Below are positions 1 to 6,072 of a stretch of DNA of 8,896 bases, piece after piece. The stretch comes from CAZTAO01 sp964611645 (GTDB taxonomy: Bacteria; Armatimonadota; UBA5829), in assembly GCA_964611645.1 (NCBI GenBank), contig CAZTAO010000105.1, forward strand, positions 1 through 8,896, given 5' to 3'. Numbering within the stretch: position 1 is the stretch's first letter; every line of letters begins with the position of its first letter. The translations under genes were made by a program, and so were the position numbers. The notes under the pieces were generated by a model. That model saw only the letters and a program-made list of their open reading frames with translations, searched no databases and was not told the DNA's origin.

Positions 1-665
1 ATGAGGAACGGATTGCTGGCGTGGAAGATGGTCTAGTCGCAGCCTCAGAATCCCTCGATACCCACAAGACCTCCGCCGACCACGATGGGCGTTATTTCAC
101 GGAGACTGAGTCGGATGGGCGATTCGCCGCCATTGCTCACGTGGGTTCGGCTGGCAATGCCCATGCGCTGGCCGACGAGTCACAGGCGGGGTTTCTCGCC
201 AGCGAAACCTTTGGGTTCCTATCTGGCCTCATCCGCTGGAATGGCACCTATGACTATGGTGGGCAGGGCACGGCGCTCCTCCCCTATGACGTCCTATCCG
301 GTCCCAAAGGCATGTCTTGGAAGCGAACCTGCGATGGGGGTTCCAGCCACAGGTTGGCGGCGGTCCTACGAGCGAAGAGCGCCCCTGTCACCCTGGTAAT
401 CGAACTATACCACCTGGCAGGACAAGTAACAATCCTGACTGGCTCGCGGGTCCAGCGCGTGGACACCCAGAACGATCCCGCAACGGTACCAGGCGGCCAC
501 AGGTATGAAATCCTGCTCTACCCCGACAGCTTCACCGAAGTAGTGATTACCGCAACCGCTGGCGGCGATACTGGGTTCTCCTTGGCCGTCACGTCAGGTT
601 CGAATAATCTCATCTGCTATGACGTCGACCCCCACAGGGCAGGCAAACTGGTAGTTTCCGAGTGA
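1..665 (+). CDS. Phage tail fibre-like protein, C-terminal part (5' truncated by window edge)
   Basis: The reading frame is open from base 3 and runs to TGA at 663-665, so the gene most likely begins outside the window; a GTG at 21 is an in-frame codon but has no well-placed SD. The visible part has two modules typical of phage tail fibres and receptor-binding structural proteins. One is a DHDGRYFTETESD segment just after THKTSA (the DHDGRYYT-type fibre motif). The other is a GSAGNAHALADESQAGFL segment, matching the common G..G.AHA.AT...AGFM fibre module. The remaining 120 or so residues are rich in predicted beta strands (runs such as PVTLVIELYHL, EVVITATAGG) and could be a C-terminal jelly-roll or receptor-binding domain. 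Role by family: virion adsorption to the host surface. The motif recognition is visual. The N-terminal virion-attachment part is not in the window. Alternative: a minor structural protein with fibre modules. Confidence 0.7.
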   Translation, partial: EERIAGVEDGLVAASESLDTHKTSADHDGRYFTETESDGRFAAIAHVGSAGNAHALADESQAGFLASETFGFLSGLIRWNGTYDYGGQGTALLPYDVLSGPKGMSWKRTCDGGSSHRLAAVLRAKSAPVTLVIELYHLAGQVTILTGSRVQRVDTQNDPATVPGGHRYEILLYPDSFTEVVITATAGGDTGFSLAVTSGSNNLICYDVDPHRAGKLVVSE

Positions 666-753
666 TTCCAAAAAGAACACAAGAATCTTTGATAATCTGC
701 CGGAATAGCCTTGATGTTTCCTCCTGAAAGAGCGTGAATGTGTCTGTCGAACA

Positions 754-768
754 CGAACGCGCTGTTCG
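754..768. promoter_or_regulatory. Inverted repeat CGAAC-N5-GTTCG, possible operator
   Basis: A perfect inverted repeat, CGAAC at 754-758 and GTTCG at 764-768, lies about 26 bases before the preferred amidoligase start. Further copies of the half-site GAACA occur at 675-679, 749-753 and 774-778, and TGTTC (763-767) also pairs with GAACA (774-778). It resembles the Gram-positive LexA/DinR box (CGAAC-N4-GTTCG) but the spacer is one base longer, so SOS control is only a suggestion. No convincing -35/-10 pair was found nearby; GATAAT at 691-696 has no good -35. The rest of 666-793 shows no terminator hairpin. Confidence 0.3.
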
Positions 769-780
769 GCAGAGAACACT

Positions 781-786
781 GGAGGA
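781..786 (+). promoter_or_regulatory. Ribosome binding site deciding the amidoligase start
   Basis: GGAGGA lies 7 bases before GTG at 794. The longer in-frame alternative, GTG at 734, has only a weak purine run in front (GAAAGAG). This favours the start at 794, which also puts the FGIEIE motif at residues 9-14, where this family normally has it. Confidence 0.7.
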
Positions 787-793
787 AGATAAA

Positions 794-1744
794 GTGGTAG
801 ACCTGAGAGAACTGAAATTCGGAATAGAGATCGAGACCATAAAACGCGACCGTAGAACGGTAGCAGATGCCATACAGAGTGTGGTTGGTGGGCACGTAAC
901 CCACGTAGGCACCCCTAGCTGCTACGACCCTTACGAAGTAACCGACGGGCGCGGCCGTATGTGGAAAGTAGTGGCGGATTCCTCACTGACCAGCGTGGCG
1001 GCGCACCTGAGAGCGGAGATAGTTAGCCCTATACTCACCTACGACGATATCGCGGAACTACAGCAGGTGGTCCGAGCGGTCCGAGCCTGCGGAGCCACAA
1101 CGGACGAATGCACCGGCATACACGTGCACCTCTCCCACCCGGATGTCACGCCCAAGGCGCTGGCGAACCTGGCGAAGCTAATCTACAAGCAGCAGGACAT
1201 CATCTACGCTGCCCTCGGGGTGAACCAGCGGCGGATGGAGCGATACTGCAGACCCATAGACCCCGGTTTCATAGAGCGCATTACCAAAAACCCGCCCACC
1301 TCGTTCAGGCAACTCAATAAGCAGTGGTATGGTCGATTTGTGGAGCATCCTCAGAGGTACGACCAAAGCCGCTACAACATTTTGAACCTGAATGGGTATT
1401 TCTTAAGGTCAGCTATAGAGCTTCGGGCTTATTCTGGAAGTTTGCACGCAGGCCGAGTTAAAGCCGTAATCCTCTTCAGCATGGCGCTCTTCGCACGGGC
1501 AATGAACTGCCGCGGGGCATCCGCTAAGAAACGGGAATACGACCCCGCCAGCGGAAAATACGATATGCGCGTCTTCATGATATCCGCCCTCAAGATGAAT
1601 GGTCAAGAGTTCAAGAGCGCGAGAGCGCACCTGCTCAGCCTGATGTCTGGGGACGCTGCCTGGAAAAACGGACGACCCGCCAAGGTGAAGAAGCCCGCGA
1701 CCGACACCGTAGCCCCCACGGAGGTGTCCTGTGGAACGAACTAG
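794..1744 (+). CDS. Amidoligase family protein (Amidoligase_2, glutamine synthetase fold, COOH-NH2 ligase)
   Basis: Predicted ATP-dependent ligase joining a carboxylate to an amine. Family hallmarks are in order (numbering from GTG 794, 316 aa): FGIEIE at 9-14 (metal/ATP-binding acidic residues), WKVVADSSL at 57-65, AEIVSPIL at 74-81, TGIHVHLS at 107-114 with the paired histidines H110 and H112, and IELRAYSGSLH at 208-218 with E209 and R211. All key positions are present, so the enzyme should be active. The last 25 residues are polar and proline/lysine-rich, probably disordered. A longer form from GTG 734 (336 aa) is possible but less likely. The gene opens a five-gene cluster and overlaps the next gene by 14 bases. 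Family members occur in phages and are linked in the comparative-genomics literature with AIG2-type cyclotransferases and glutamine amidotransferases. The real substrate (cell wall, peptide, protein or small molecule) cannot be read from the sequence. Confidence 0.85.
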   Translation: MVDLRELKFGIEIETIKRDRRTVADAIQSVVGGHVTHVGTPSCYDPYEVTDGRGRMWKVVADSSLTSVAAHLRAEIVSPILTYDDIAELQQVVRAVRACGATTDECTGIHVHLSHPDVTPKALANLAKLIYKQQDIIYAALGVNQRRMERYCRPIDPGFIERITKNPPTSFRQLNKQWYGRFVEHPQRYDQSRYNILNLNGYFLRSAIELRAYSGSLHAGRVKAVILFSMALFARAMNCRGASAKKREYDPASGKYDMRVFMISALKMNGQEFKSARAHLLSLMSGDAAWKNGRPAKVKKPATDTVAPTEVSCGTN

Positions 1745-2063
1745 GAATGGCAATCCCGTGGCGGTACCGGCCAACGTGCTGGAGGGCCTGGCAGCAGTCC
1801 GGCTCTCCGGCAAGACCAACATGCTCGACGTGTTCAGAGTGATTGAACTGGCACTCTCAATGGGCTACCCTGATGCGGCCCTGTGGGTGTATGAAAACAG
1901 GAGCCTTTACGCACACGCCATATTCTGGGGCTTCACTGTTGCGGCGGTCCCACGCGATGACGCCAGTTCGCACCACGTTGCCGAACCTGCCGCCTGTGGC
2001 CACGATGCCGAGCAACCGGCCGATGCCAGTGAACCCAGCGACACGTCCCAGGGAGGTAAATGA
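1731..2063 (+). CDS. Small DUF5049-like protein with disordered acidic tail
   Basis: A 110-aa protein starting with GTG; SD GGAGGTG lies at 1720-1726 inside the end of the amidoligase gene, suggesting translational coupling. Residues 12-68 form a compact helical unit (VPANVLEGLAAVRLSGKTNM, then ALSMGYPDAALWVYENR and YAHAIFWGF) that I recognise as like DUF5049, a short domain of unknown function common in phages and prophages, where it may lie near amidoligase and cyclotransferase genes. Match is from memory of the pattern, not a search. Residues 72-110 are low-complexity, rich in Ala, Asp, Glu, Pro and Ser, and end in Gly-Gly-Lys. The function is unknown. The GG comes from an SD-like GGAGGT read in frame, so it may be incidental. 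Confidence 0.7.
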   Translation: MERTRNGNPVAVPANVLEGLAAVRLSGKTNMLDVFRVIELALSMGYPDAALWVYENRSLYAHAIFWGFTVAAVPRDDASSHHVAEPAACGHDAEQPADASEPSDTSQGGK

Positions 2064-2066
2064 CAC

Positions 2067-2294
2067 ATGCGCGGAAAGAGCACGAGACTACTAAGGATGA
2101 ACGGCGAAGGCAACCGAGCGGATTCCGAGTATACGCTTCTCCGATTGTGTTATAGCGTAGATATCTACCTGGTGCGCGAGGTCCAGACATCTGAGACAGG
2201 ATACCAGGATATCTCCGAGGACGCTTTTCCAACCGCCAGCGAAGCGGTCGACTATATGGCTGGCGAGGCGCTGGTCGGCAAGGGAGGTAAGTGA
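2067..2294 (+). CDS. Hypothetical small protein (75 aa)
   Basis: Starts at ATG 2067, 10 bases after GGGAGG at 2051-2056, and only 3 bases after the preceding stop; ends at TGA 2292-2294. I do not recognise a family. The N-terminal 20 residues are basic and polar (MRGKSTRLLR). Then comes a probable beta hairpin (TLLRLCYSVDIYLVREVQ, GYQDISEDAF) and a C-terminal helix (TASEAVDYMAGEAL), an arrangement seen in many tiny phage accessory proteins. Like the gene before it, it ends in Gly-Gly-Lys. Its position between the amidoligase and the amidotransferase, with tight spacing, makes a role in the same pathway plausible: regulator, adaptor or substrate. That is inference only. Confidence 0.6.
   Translation: MRGKSTRLLRMNGEGNRADSEYTLLRLCYSVDIYLVREVQTSETGYQDISEDAFPTASEAVDYMAGEALVGKGGK
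2281..2288 (+). promoter_or_regulatory. Ribosome binding site deciding the amidotransferase start
   Basis: AGGGAGGT ends 8 bases before GTG 2297 but only 2 bases before GTG 2291. Spacing therefore favours 2297, which gives a protein beginning Met-Cys-Gly, as required for an N-terminal cysteine nucleophile. Confidence 0.7.
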
Positions 2295-2296
2295 TA

Positions 2297-3091
2297 GTGT
2301 GTGGCCAGCTTGGAATAATACTGGAGGAAACGGACCGGTTCCCGGAGCAGCTTCGGAGGCTCGAGCGCATCTTCACCGATCTGCTGGTCCTGAGCGAAGC
2401 CCGCGGCTTCCACGCCACGGGAGTCGGCTTGGTAAATCGGGCTGGGGAACACCCGGTCTACAAGCAGCCGCTGCCGGCACAGGAGTTTGTTCAGGAGCCG
2501 GGTTACCGTGCTATACTTGGTGAGATAGACCCCCGCACTGCCATCCTGATGGGTCACACTCGCTGGAAGACCCAGGGGACGCAATACAACAACAGCAACA
2601 ACCACCCTTTGAGAAGCCGGTTGTGCCTGGGAACGGCCAACGGACACATCGGCAATGCTGGCTGCTTGTTTCGGACGCTGAAGCTGCCGCGACGGGCACA
2701 GGTGGACAGCGAGGTAATCTTCCGCATTGCGGACAGCGCCGTAGTGGATGGTCACATCGATACGCAGATTCTAGCGGAACGCCTGTCGCGGTGCAAAGGG
2801 CACATGAGCGCCGTCATATCCACGTGGCTCGACCCTGAGACGGTGCTTTTCGTTAAGGGTGACAGACCGCTGGAGTTTCGGTATCATGCTAGTCGCCGGG
2901 TGATAGTATATGCCTCAGAGAGCGTGTTCCTTGACTCGGCTCTTGCCGGTGAACGTGGTTGGAAGGACATACACATTCCTGAGATGAGCCTGGTCACATT
3001 CGACTGCCGCAACCTGATGGACTACCGCGTTGTACCCTTTGATTTCGAAGTAGTGGGTCGCGCGGGCACTACGGAGGTGCGGCGTGGATAA
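2297..3091 (+). CDS. Stand-alone class II glutamine amidotransferase (Ntn hydrolase, GATase_2-like)
   Basis: Predicted to hydrolyse glutamine to glutamate plus ammonia using Cys2 freed after Met removal. Numbering from GTG 2297 (264 aa): MCGQLGIIL at the N terminus, RGFHATGVGL at 36-45 (compare RGxDSxG in GlmS/PurF), GHTRWKTQG at 86-94 with the substrate-binding Arg89, NNHPL at 101-105, ANGHIGN at 114-120 carrying the Asn-Gly oxyanion pair, and DSE at 137-139 with the glutamine-binding Asp. The order and spacing match the GlmS glutaminase domain, but no synthase or phosphosugar domain follows, so an acceptor enzyme must be separate; the amidoligase in the same cluster is the obvious candidate. 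A longer form from GTG 2291 would bury the cysteine at position 4 and is unlikely. The end overlaps the next gene by 8 bases. Confidence 0.8.
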   Translation: MCGQLGIILEETDRFPEQLRRLERIFTDLLVLSEARGFHATGVGLVNRAGEHPVYKQPLPAQEFVQEPGYRAILGEIDPRTAILMGHTRWKTQGTQYNNSNNHPLRSRLCLGTANGHIGNAGCLFRTLKLPRRAQVDSEVIFRIADSAVVDGHIDTQILAERLSRCKGHMSAVISTWLDPETVLFVKGDRPLEFRYHASRRVIVYASESVFLDSALAGERGWKDIHIPEMSLVTFDCRNLMDYRVVPFDFEVVGRAGTTEVRRG

Positions 3092-3575
3092 GCAGACTAT
3101 TGCCATGGTAGCCTATGGTACTTTGAAAAAGGGCTTCTGGAATCACGAGCCGTACTGCGGGGAAGCCGTATATATCGAGGAAGCCAGGGTACGCGGTCGG
3201 CTCTACGAACTGGGCTCCGGGATACCCGTCCTTGAAGTGCCGGACAAGGATATTATAGGGGTTGGCTCCTCTGATATTCTGGCTGACCTTGCCACGCAGC
3301 AGCGCCTTGAGGCCGAGCCGGTGCGACATCCCGAATGTGACGGCGCGGATTGGCAATGGATAGAGGGCGAGTTAATCGTTCTCCCCCGCCCTGAAGTAAC
3401 CGTCCCTCCCGTAGACCGGCTCGAGGGCTTTCGGCCGCGTGGGGAATCCTTCTACAGGCGAGTGCTGGTCCCGGTGATACTCGCAGACCAGCGCCTGGCC
3501 ACTGCGTGGTGCTATGTGGCCGGACCGGGTGTAGCTGGTATGCTGAAGCCCACGGGACTGATCCGCTGGGGGTAG
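3084..3575 (+). CDS. Gamma-glutamylcyclotransferase-like protein (AIG2/GGCT family)
   Basis: A 163-aa protein of the BtrG/GGCT fold. Members release a gamma-glutamyl group as 5-oxoproline or act on gamma-glutamyl amines. Visible signatures: AYGTLKKG at 10-17 (the YGTL/YGSL glycine loop binding the gamma-glutamyl moiety), RGRLYEL at 37-43, IEGEL at 93-97, and DRLEGF at 111-116, whose Glu114 sits where the catalytic acid lies in this family, followed by YRRVLVPV at 124-131. The start is GTG 3084, with GGAGGTG at 3073-3079 and an 8-base overlap with the amidotransferase, which suggests translational coupling. It is slightly longer than minimal family members because of an insert around residues 60-90. 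In this cluster it could trim a gamma-glutamyl tag or protecting group made or handled by the amidoligase. It is the last gene of the + cluster, 26 bases from the end of the convergent gene. Confidence 0.8.
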   Translation: MDKQTIAMVAYGTLKKGFWNHEPYCGEAVYIEEARVRGRLYELGSGIPVLEVPDKDIIGVGSSDILADLATQQRLEAEPVRHPECDGADWQWIEGELIVLPRPEVTVPPVDRLEGFRPRGESFYRRVLVPVILADQRLATAWCYVAGPGVAGMLKPTGLIRWG

Positions 3576-3601
3576 GCAGCCGCGCCGATCTCAGGCACCC
3601 C

Positions 3602-4894
3602 CTACATTCCTTTCAACGGGCTGAGCAGGTGTTTCGGCTCAGGACTAAGGATCGCACGGGACCGTATATATGCCCTGGCTGCTTCGATGCCTGGCCGTTC
3701 CCTCTCCGCTGCTGCCACGAGCCGCTTGCGGTTGGCGCTGTACCACTTGTGAAAATCTTTCAGACGTTGCTTTACGAGAGGTGACTCCGGATCGATCTGA
3801 GGTCTGGGGTCAAACGGAGGATTGTCCACAGTACGACAGACGCTGGACGCGTAACCCGCGTACCTATTCCAGGTGTCCCAAGAATCGCTTCCTTTTGTGG
3901 CCAGAGCCAGTCTTGAGGCCGCGATTATCGCGGTTGCCGGTTCTGAAAGCAGTGGCTGTCCTCGTTCCTTTCGCCACGGCTGTCGAAGCCTTAGCATCTG
4001 GTATGCAGCATCCCTCCTCGCCCCATCGGAAGGACATTTCTGCATAATATCCACGAGCATAGCGTGTGCCAGAGGTCCACCCCTGCCGCCGCCTGCCATA
4101 TACGATATTAGGTGTGATGTGTAAGGGCACTTTGGACTTTTGGTGATATCCATCAGCCGGGCCAGACTCGCCGGAGAGCGGAATATGTTGTAGCTTAGCA
4201 TCACCCTCCGCACCAGTTGAGCATCCTCATCGGTCTGCCATGGCAGTTTGACCGCTTCAGTAATCCATCTTTTGGCGTAGTTGTCATCTTCCATCTGACG
4301 CCCCGCTCTCTCCAGTACGCGCCCCAATGCTTCCTGCACCTGCCACGGCCAGGGGGCGATCTTCTCGTCCGCCTCACATGCGGGGAACTCTATATCGGAC
4401 ATTGGAACTGTCCAGATACGTCCCAGAATGTTTCTCTGTCGGAGTCTCGGAGATTGTCTCAGCCTACGAAGGCCGTTAGTGTCATATACTCTAGCGCTGT
4501 ACGGATTATCCATCATGGCCCAGTGATGAAGCTTTTGTTCTCTGAGGAGTTGCTTGCGGGCTGAGACCAGCTTCGGCAGAAGCTCCGGCGGGAAAGGCTG
4601 GTTATGCGCAACTGCCATCCGCTCGAGGTAAGGCGTGTCTGGTGAAGTCAGAAAACTCCACAGAAATGTGGGATTCCGGGCAGCACTCCTGGTGCCGGGC
4701 GTATTTATGGTGCCGAGGTCAGTGCGCGGAAATTTCCTCTTGACGTCATATCTCTTAGCCCGCAGCTTCCACTGCTCATCCCATGGCCGAGCGGACGATA
4801 CAGTGCCTGTCAATCCGAGAACAACAACTACCGTCAATACAAGCAGTGCCGCCGCGCTAACTGGTATGCGCAGTGTCCTCCGCGTCTCCATCAT
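3602..4894 (-). CDS. Predicted exported protein of unknown function
   Basis: Begins with tandem ATG codons at 4894 and 4891; AGGAGG at 4900-4905 stands 5 and 8 bases away, so the second ATG is slightly favoured. Residues 1-35 are a classic signal peptide: basic start (MMETRRTLR), hydrophobic core (AAALLVLTVVVVLGL) and a likely cleavage after VSSA (Ala35). No lipobox cysteine is seen. The mature part is basic and Trp/Pro/Arg-rich, with four cysteines (173, 256, 287, 353) that could form disulfides. Around 243-303 two helical units share an L-x-DI...KCP pattern (MDITKSPKCP and LVDIMQKCP), suggesting HEAT-like repeats. The C-terminal region (DFHKWYSANRKRL and a following helix) is also helical. 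I do not recognise a family. Alone in its transcription unit with its own promoter, it looks like a cargo or lysogenic-conversion gene, or a host gene if an element border lies nearby. Confidence 0.75.
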   Translation of the reverse strand: MMETRRTLRIPVSAAALLVLTVVVVLGLTGTVSSARPWDEQWKLRAKRYDVKRKFPRTDLGTINTPGTRSAARNPTFLWSFLTSPDTPYLERMAVAHNQPFPPELLPKLVSARKQLLREQKLHHWAMMDNPYSARVYDTNGLRRLRQSPRLRQRNILGRIWTVPMSDIEFPACEADEKIAPWPWQVQEALGRVLERAGRQMEDDNYAKRWITEAVKLPWQTDEDAQLVRRVMLSYNIFRSPASLARLMDITKSPKCPYTSHLISYMAGGGRGGPLAHAMLVDIMQKCPSDGARRDAAYQMLRLRQPWRKERGQPLLSEPATAIIAASRLALATKGSDSWDTWNRYAGYASSVCRTVDNPPFDPRPQIDPESPLVKQRLKDFHKWYSANRKRLVAAAERERPGIEAARAYIRSRAILSPEPKHLLSPLKGM

Positions 4895-5051
4895 CTCATC
4901 CTCCTGAATATAGTTACTTCCAACTACATTATTGGACGCCTCTAGATCAACATGTATTACGTTTTCTGTTGAAGTCTTTTTGGGGATGTTCTCTGTCCAG
5001 CCCGTGGTTCGTCCAGACTCAGCACCTGATTATGGAGATACATAGGGTTAT

Positions 5052-5080
5052 ATTCTACTGGGCCCGCCAACCATCATCAA
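5052..5080 (-). promoter_or_regulatory. Sigma70-type promoter for the exported-protein gene
   Basis: On the - strand, TTGATG (5080-5075, 4 of 6 to TTGACA) is followed after exactly 17 bases by TAGAAT (5057-5052, 5 of 6 to TATAAT). Transcription would start near 5045 and leave a leader of about 150 bases before the ATG at 4894. The 215-base gap 4895-5109 otherwise holds no gene; I see no strong terminator after the partition gene that ends at 5110. Confidence 0.5.
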
Positions 5081-5109
5081 ATTCCTAGATGAGCCATGAC
5101 CGCGTTACT

Positions 5110-6072
5110 TTATCCCTCCAAGCTAGTTGAGTCCACGATCTGCTGGAATGCATTGAGCACATCGGGATGTCCGCTCGACAAATACCGCACTGCCTTCCCA
5201 TTGTCCAGTAGCTTGGCTAGATATCCCCGGACCACAACAAGGTTGAGGAAGTTCTGACCATAGGTGTCCTCGTGAGTCTGCATGTCTCGCTGCAAAGTCT
5301 CCATCTCTCGCTGCATGCGGGCCACATGCTCGGCGCTCAGCGTAACTCTGGTCTTTACCCGTTCGGTGGACATCATGTCGTGTGGTGTGGCCGCCACTAG
5401 CGCCTGGCAGTAGGGACTCCCGTAGTTGGCCACCATGCCCATCATCTCGATTATCTCTACCTGGCGAACCGGCTTCACCATCCGTAGATAACGCAGTGTC
5501 TCGGCTGGGATAGTGGTGTTCTTGAGCAGATCGACGGCCTCGCGGCAGATACCTCGCAGCAGATCACGCTTCTGCCGGATGAGACGAATGTCGATTTTCA
5601 GCGCCCGCGCAATACGCTCTTCAGAGACGCCCCGCTCCAGTGCTCTGAGTATCATGAAGTGCTCCTGGATGGGGCTGAGTCGATTTACTCTCTGGTTGTA
5701 GGTGAATGCTTCATCATCCTTGGCAATGAGGCAAAAGACCTCCGGTTGCTCCAGTTCCATCAGCGCCTTGAGTCGTAAGTGGCCGTCGAGGAGTAGATAC
5801 TGTGCTGCTGAACTGGGCTGGCCATTCCCTCGTTTCAAGGGATACACCACCAGCGGCTCTATCACTCCTACCTCTGTGATGGATGCAAGTATCGAACTGT
5901 ATTTCCCGTTCTTTCTTACCCGTTCGTCCAAGGGCTTGGCCGGCAGTATCTGGCTTAGCGGGACCGTCACGCTATCTAGTTCAAATCCCAGCAGCACTGG
6001 CCTGCCTGCAGTGGCCTCGTAGTCATCGTCTCCACTCCAATAACCAGAAGGCTGATTCCTGACATCATCCAT
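5110..6072 (-). CDS. ParB/RepB-type plasmid partition protein
   Basis: A 320-aa protein with a ParB-like N-terminal domain (about 33-115; VPLSQILPAKPLDERV, then LLDGHLRLKALMEL at 93-106, the box with the conserved Gly-His-x-Arg). A helix-turn-helix follows (about 130-175; LSPIQEHFMILRALERGVS, ERIARALKI). The C-terminal part (about 150-310) resembles the RepB plasmid-partition domain (PF07506), with DLLRGICREAVDLLK, IPAETLRYLRMVKPVRQVE and a later coiled-coil stretch around 247-270. Members bind DNA; in plasmids they help partition, and relatives of this type also sit beside serine recombinases in integrated elements. Start ATG at 6072 has SD GGGGAG (6077-6082) and overlaps the upstream ParB gene by 8 bases. 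No ParA ATPase is in the window, so classical partition is not shown; an accessory role for recombination is an alternative. Confidence 0.75.
   Translation of the reverse strand: MDDVRNQPSGYWSGDDDYEATAGRPVLLGFELDSVTVPLSQILPAKPLDERVRKNGKYSSILASITEVGVIEPLVVYPLKRGNGQPSSAAQYLLLDGHLRLKALMELEQPEVFCLIAKDDEAFTYNQRVNRLSPIQEHFMILRALERGVSEERIARALKIDIRLIRQKRDLLRGICREAVDLLKNTTIPAETLRYLRMVKPVRQVEIIEMMGMVANYGSPYCQALVAATPHDMMSTERVKTRVTLSAEHVARMQREMETLQRDMQTHEDTYGQNFLNLVVVRGYLAKLLDNGKAVRYLSSGHPDVLNAFQQIVDSTSLEG

Noticed and set aside
1..36. ATG at base 1 opening a reading frame.
   Set aside because: It meets a stop (TAG) after 11 codons; the tail-fibre frame is a different one, open through the window edge.
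689..717. TTGATA (689-694) as a -35 for the amidoligase cluster.
   Set aside because: The hexamer 17 bases downstream (TGATGT) matches the -10 consensus at only 2 of 6 positions.
734..793. N-terminal extension of the amidoligase from GTG 734.
   Set aside because: It lacks a good SD, would push the FGIEIE motif from residue 9 to 29, and covers the GAAC inverted repeat; GTG 794 has GGAGGA at ideal spacing.
1933..2418. A 161-codon - strand frame across the two small genes.
   Set aside because: The Arg/Ser/Pro-rich translation is typical of antisense frames in GC-rich DNA; the + strand genes have SD sites and tight operon spacing.
2252..2755. A 167-codon open frame on the - strand across the amidotransferase gene.
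   Set aside because: It lies antisense to a gene with clear catalytic motifs, spans several gene junctions, and shows no motif or plausible protein composition.
3568..3602. GGGGGT (3568-3573) and ACCCCC (3597-3602) could pair between the two convergent genes as a bidirectional terminator.
   Set aside because: The stem is only 6 bp with a loop of over 20 bases, it overlaps coding ends, and there is no T tract on either strand.
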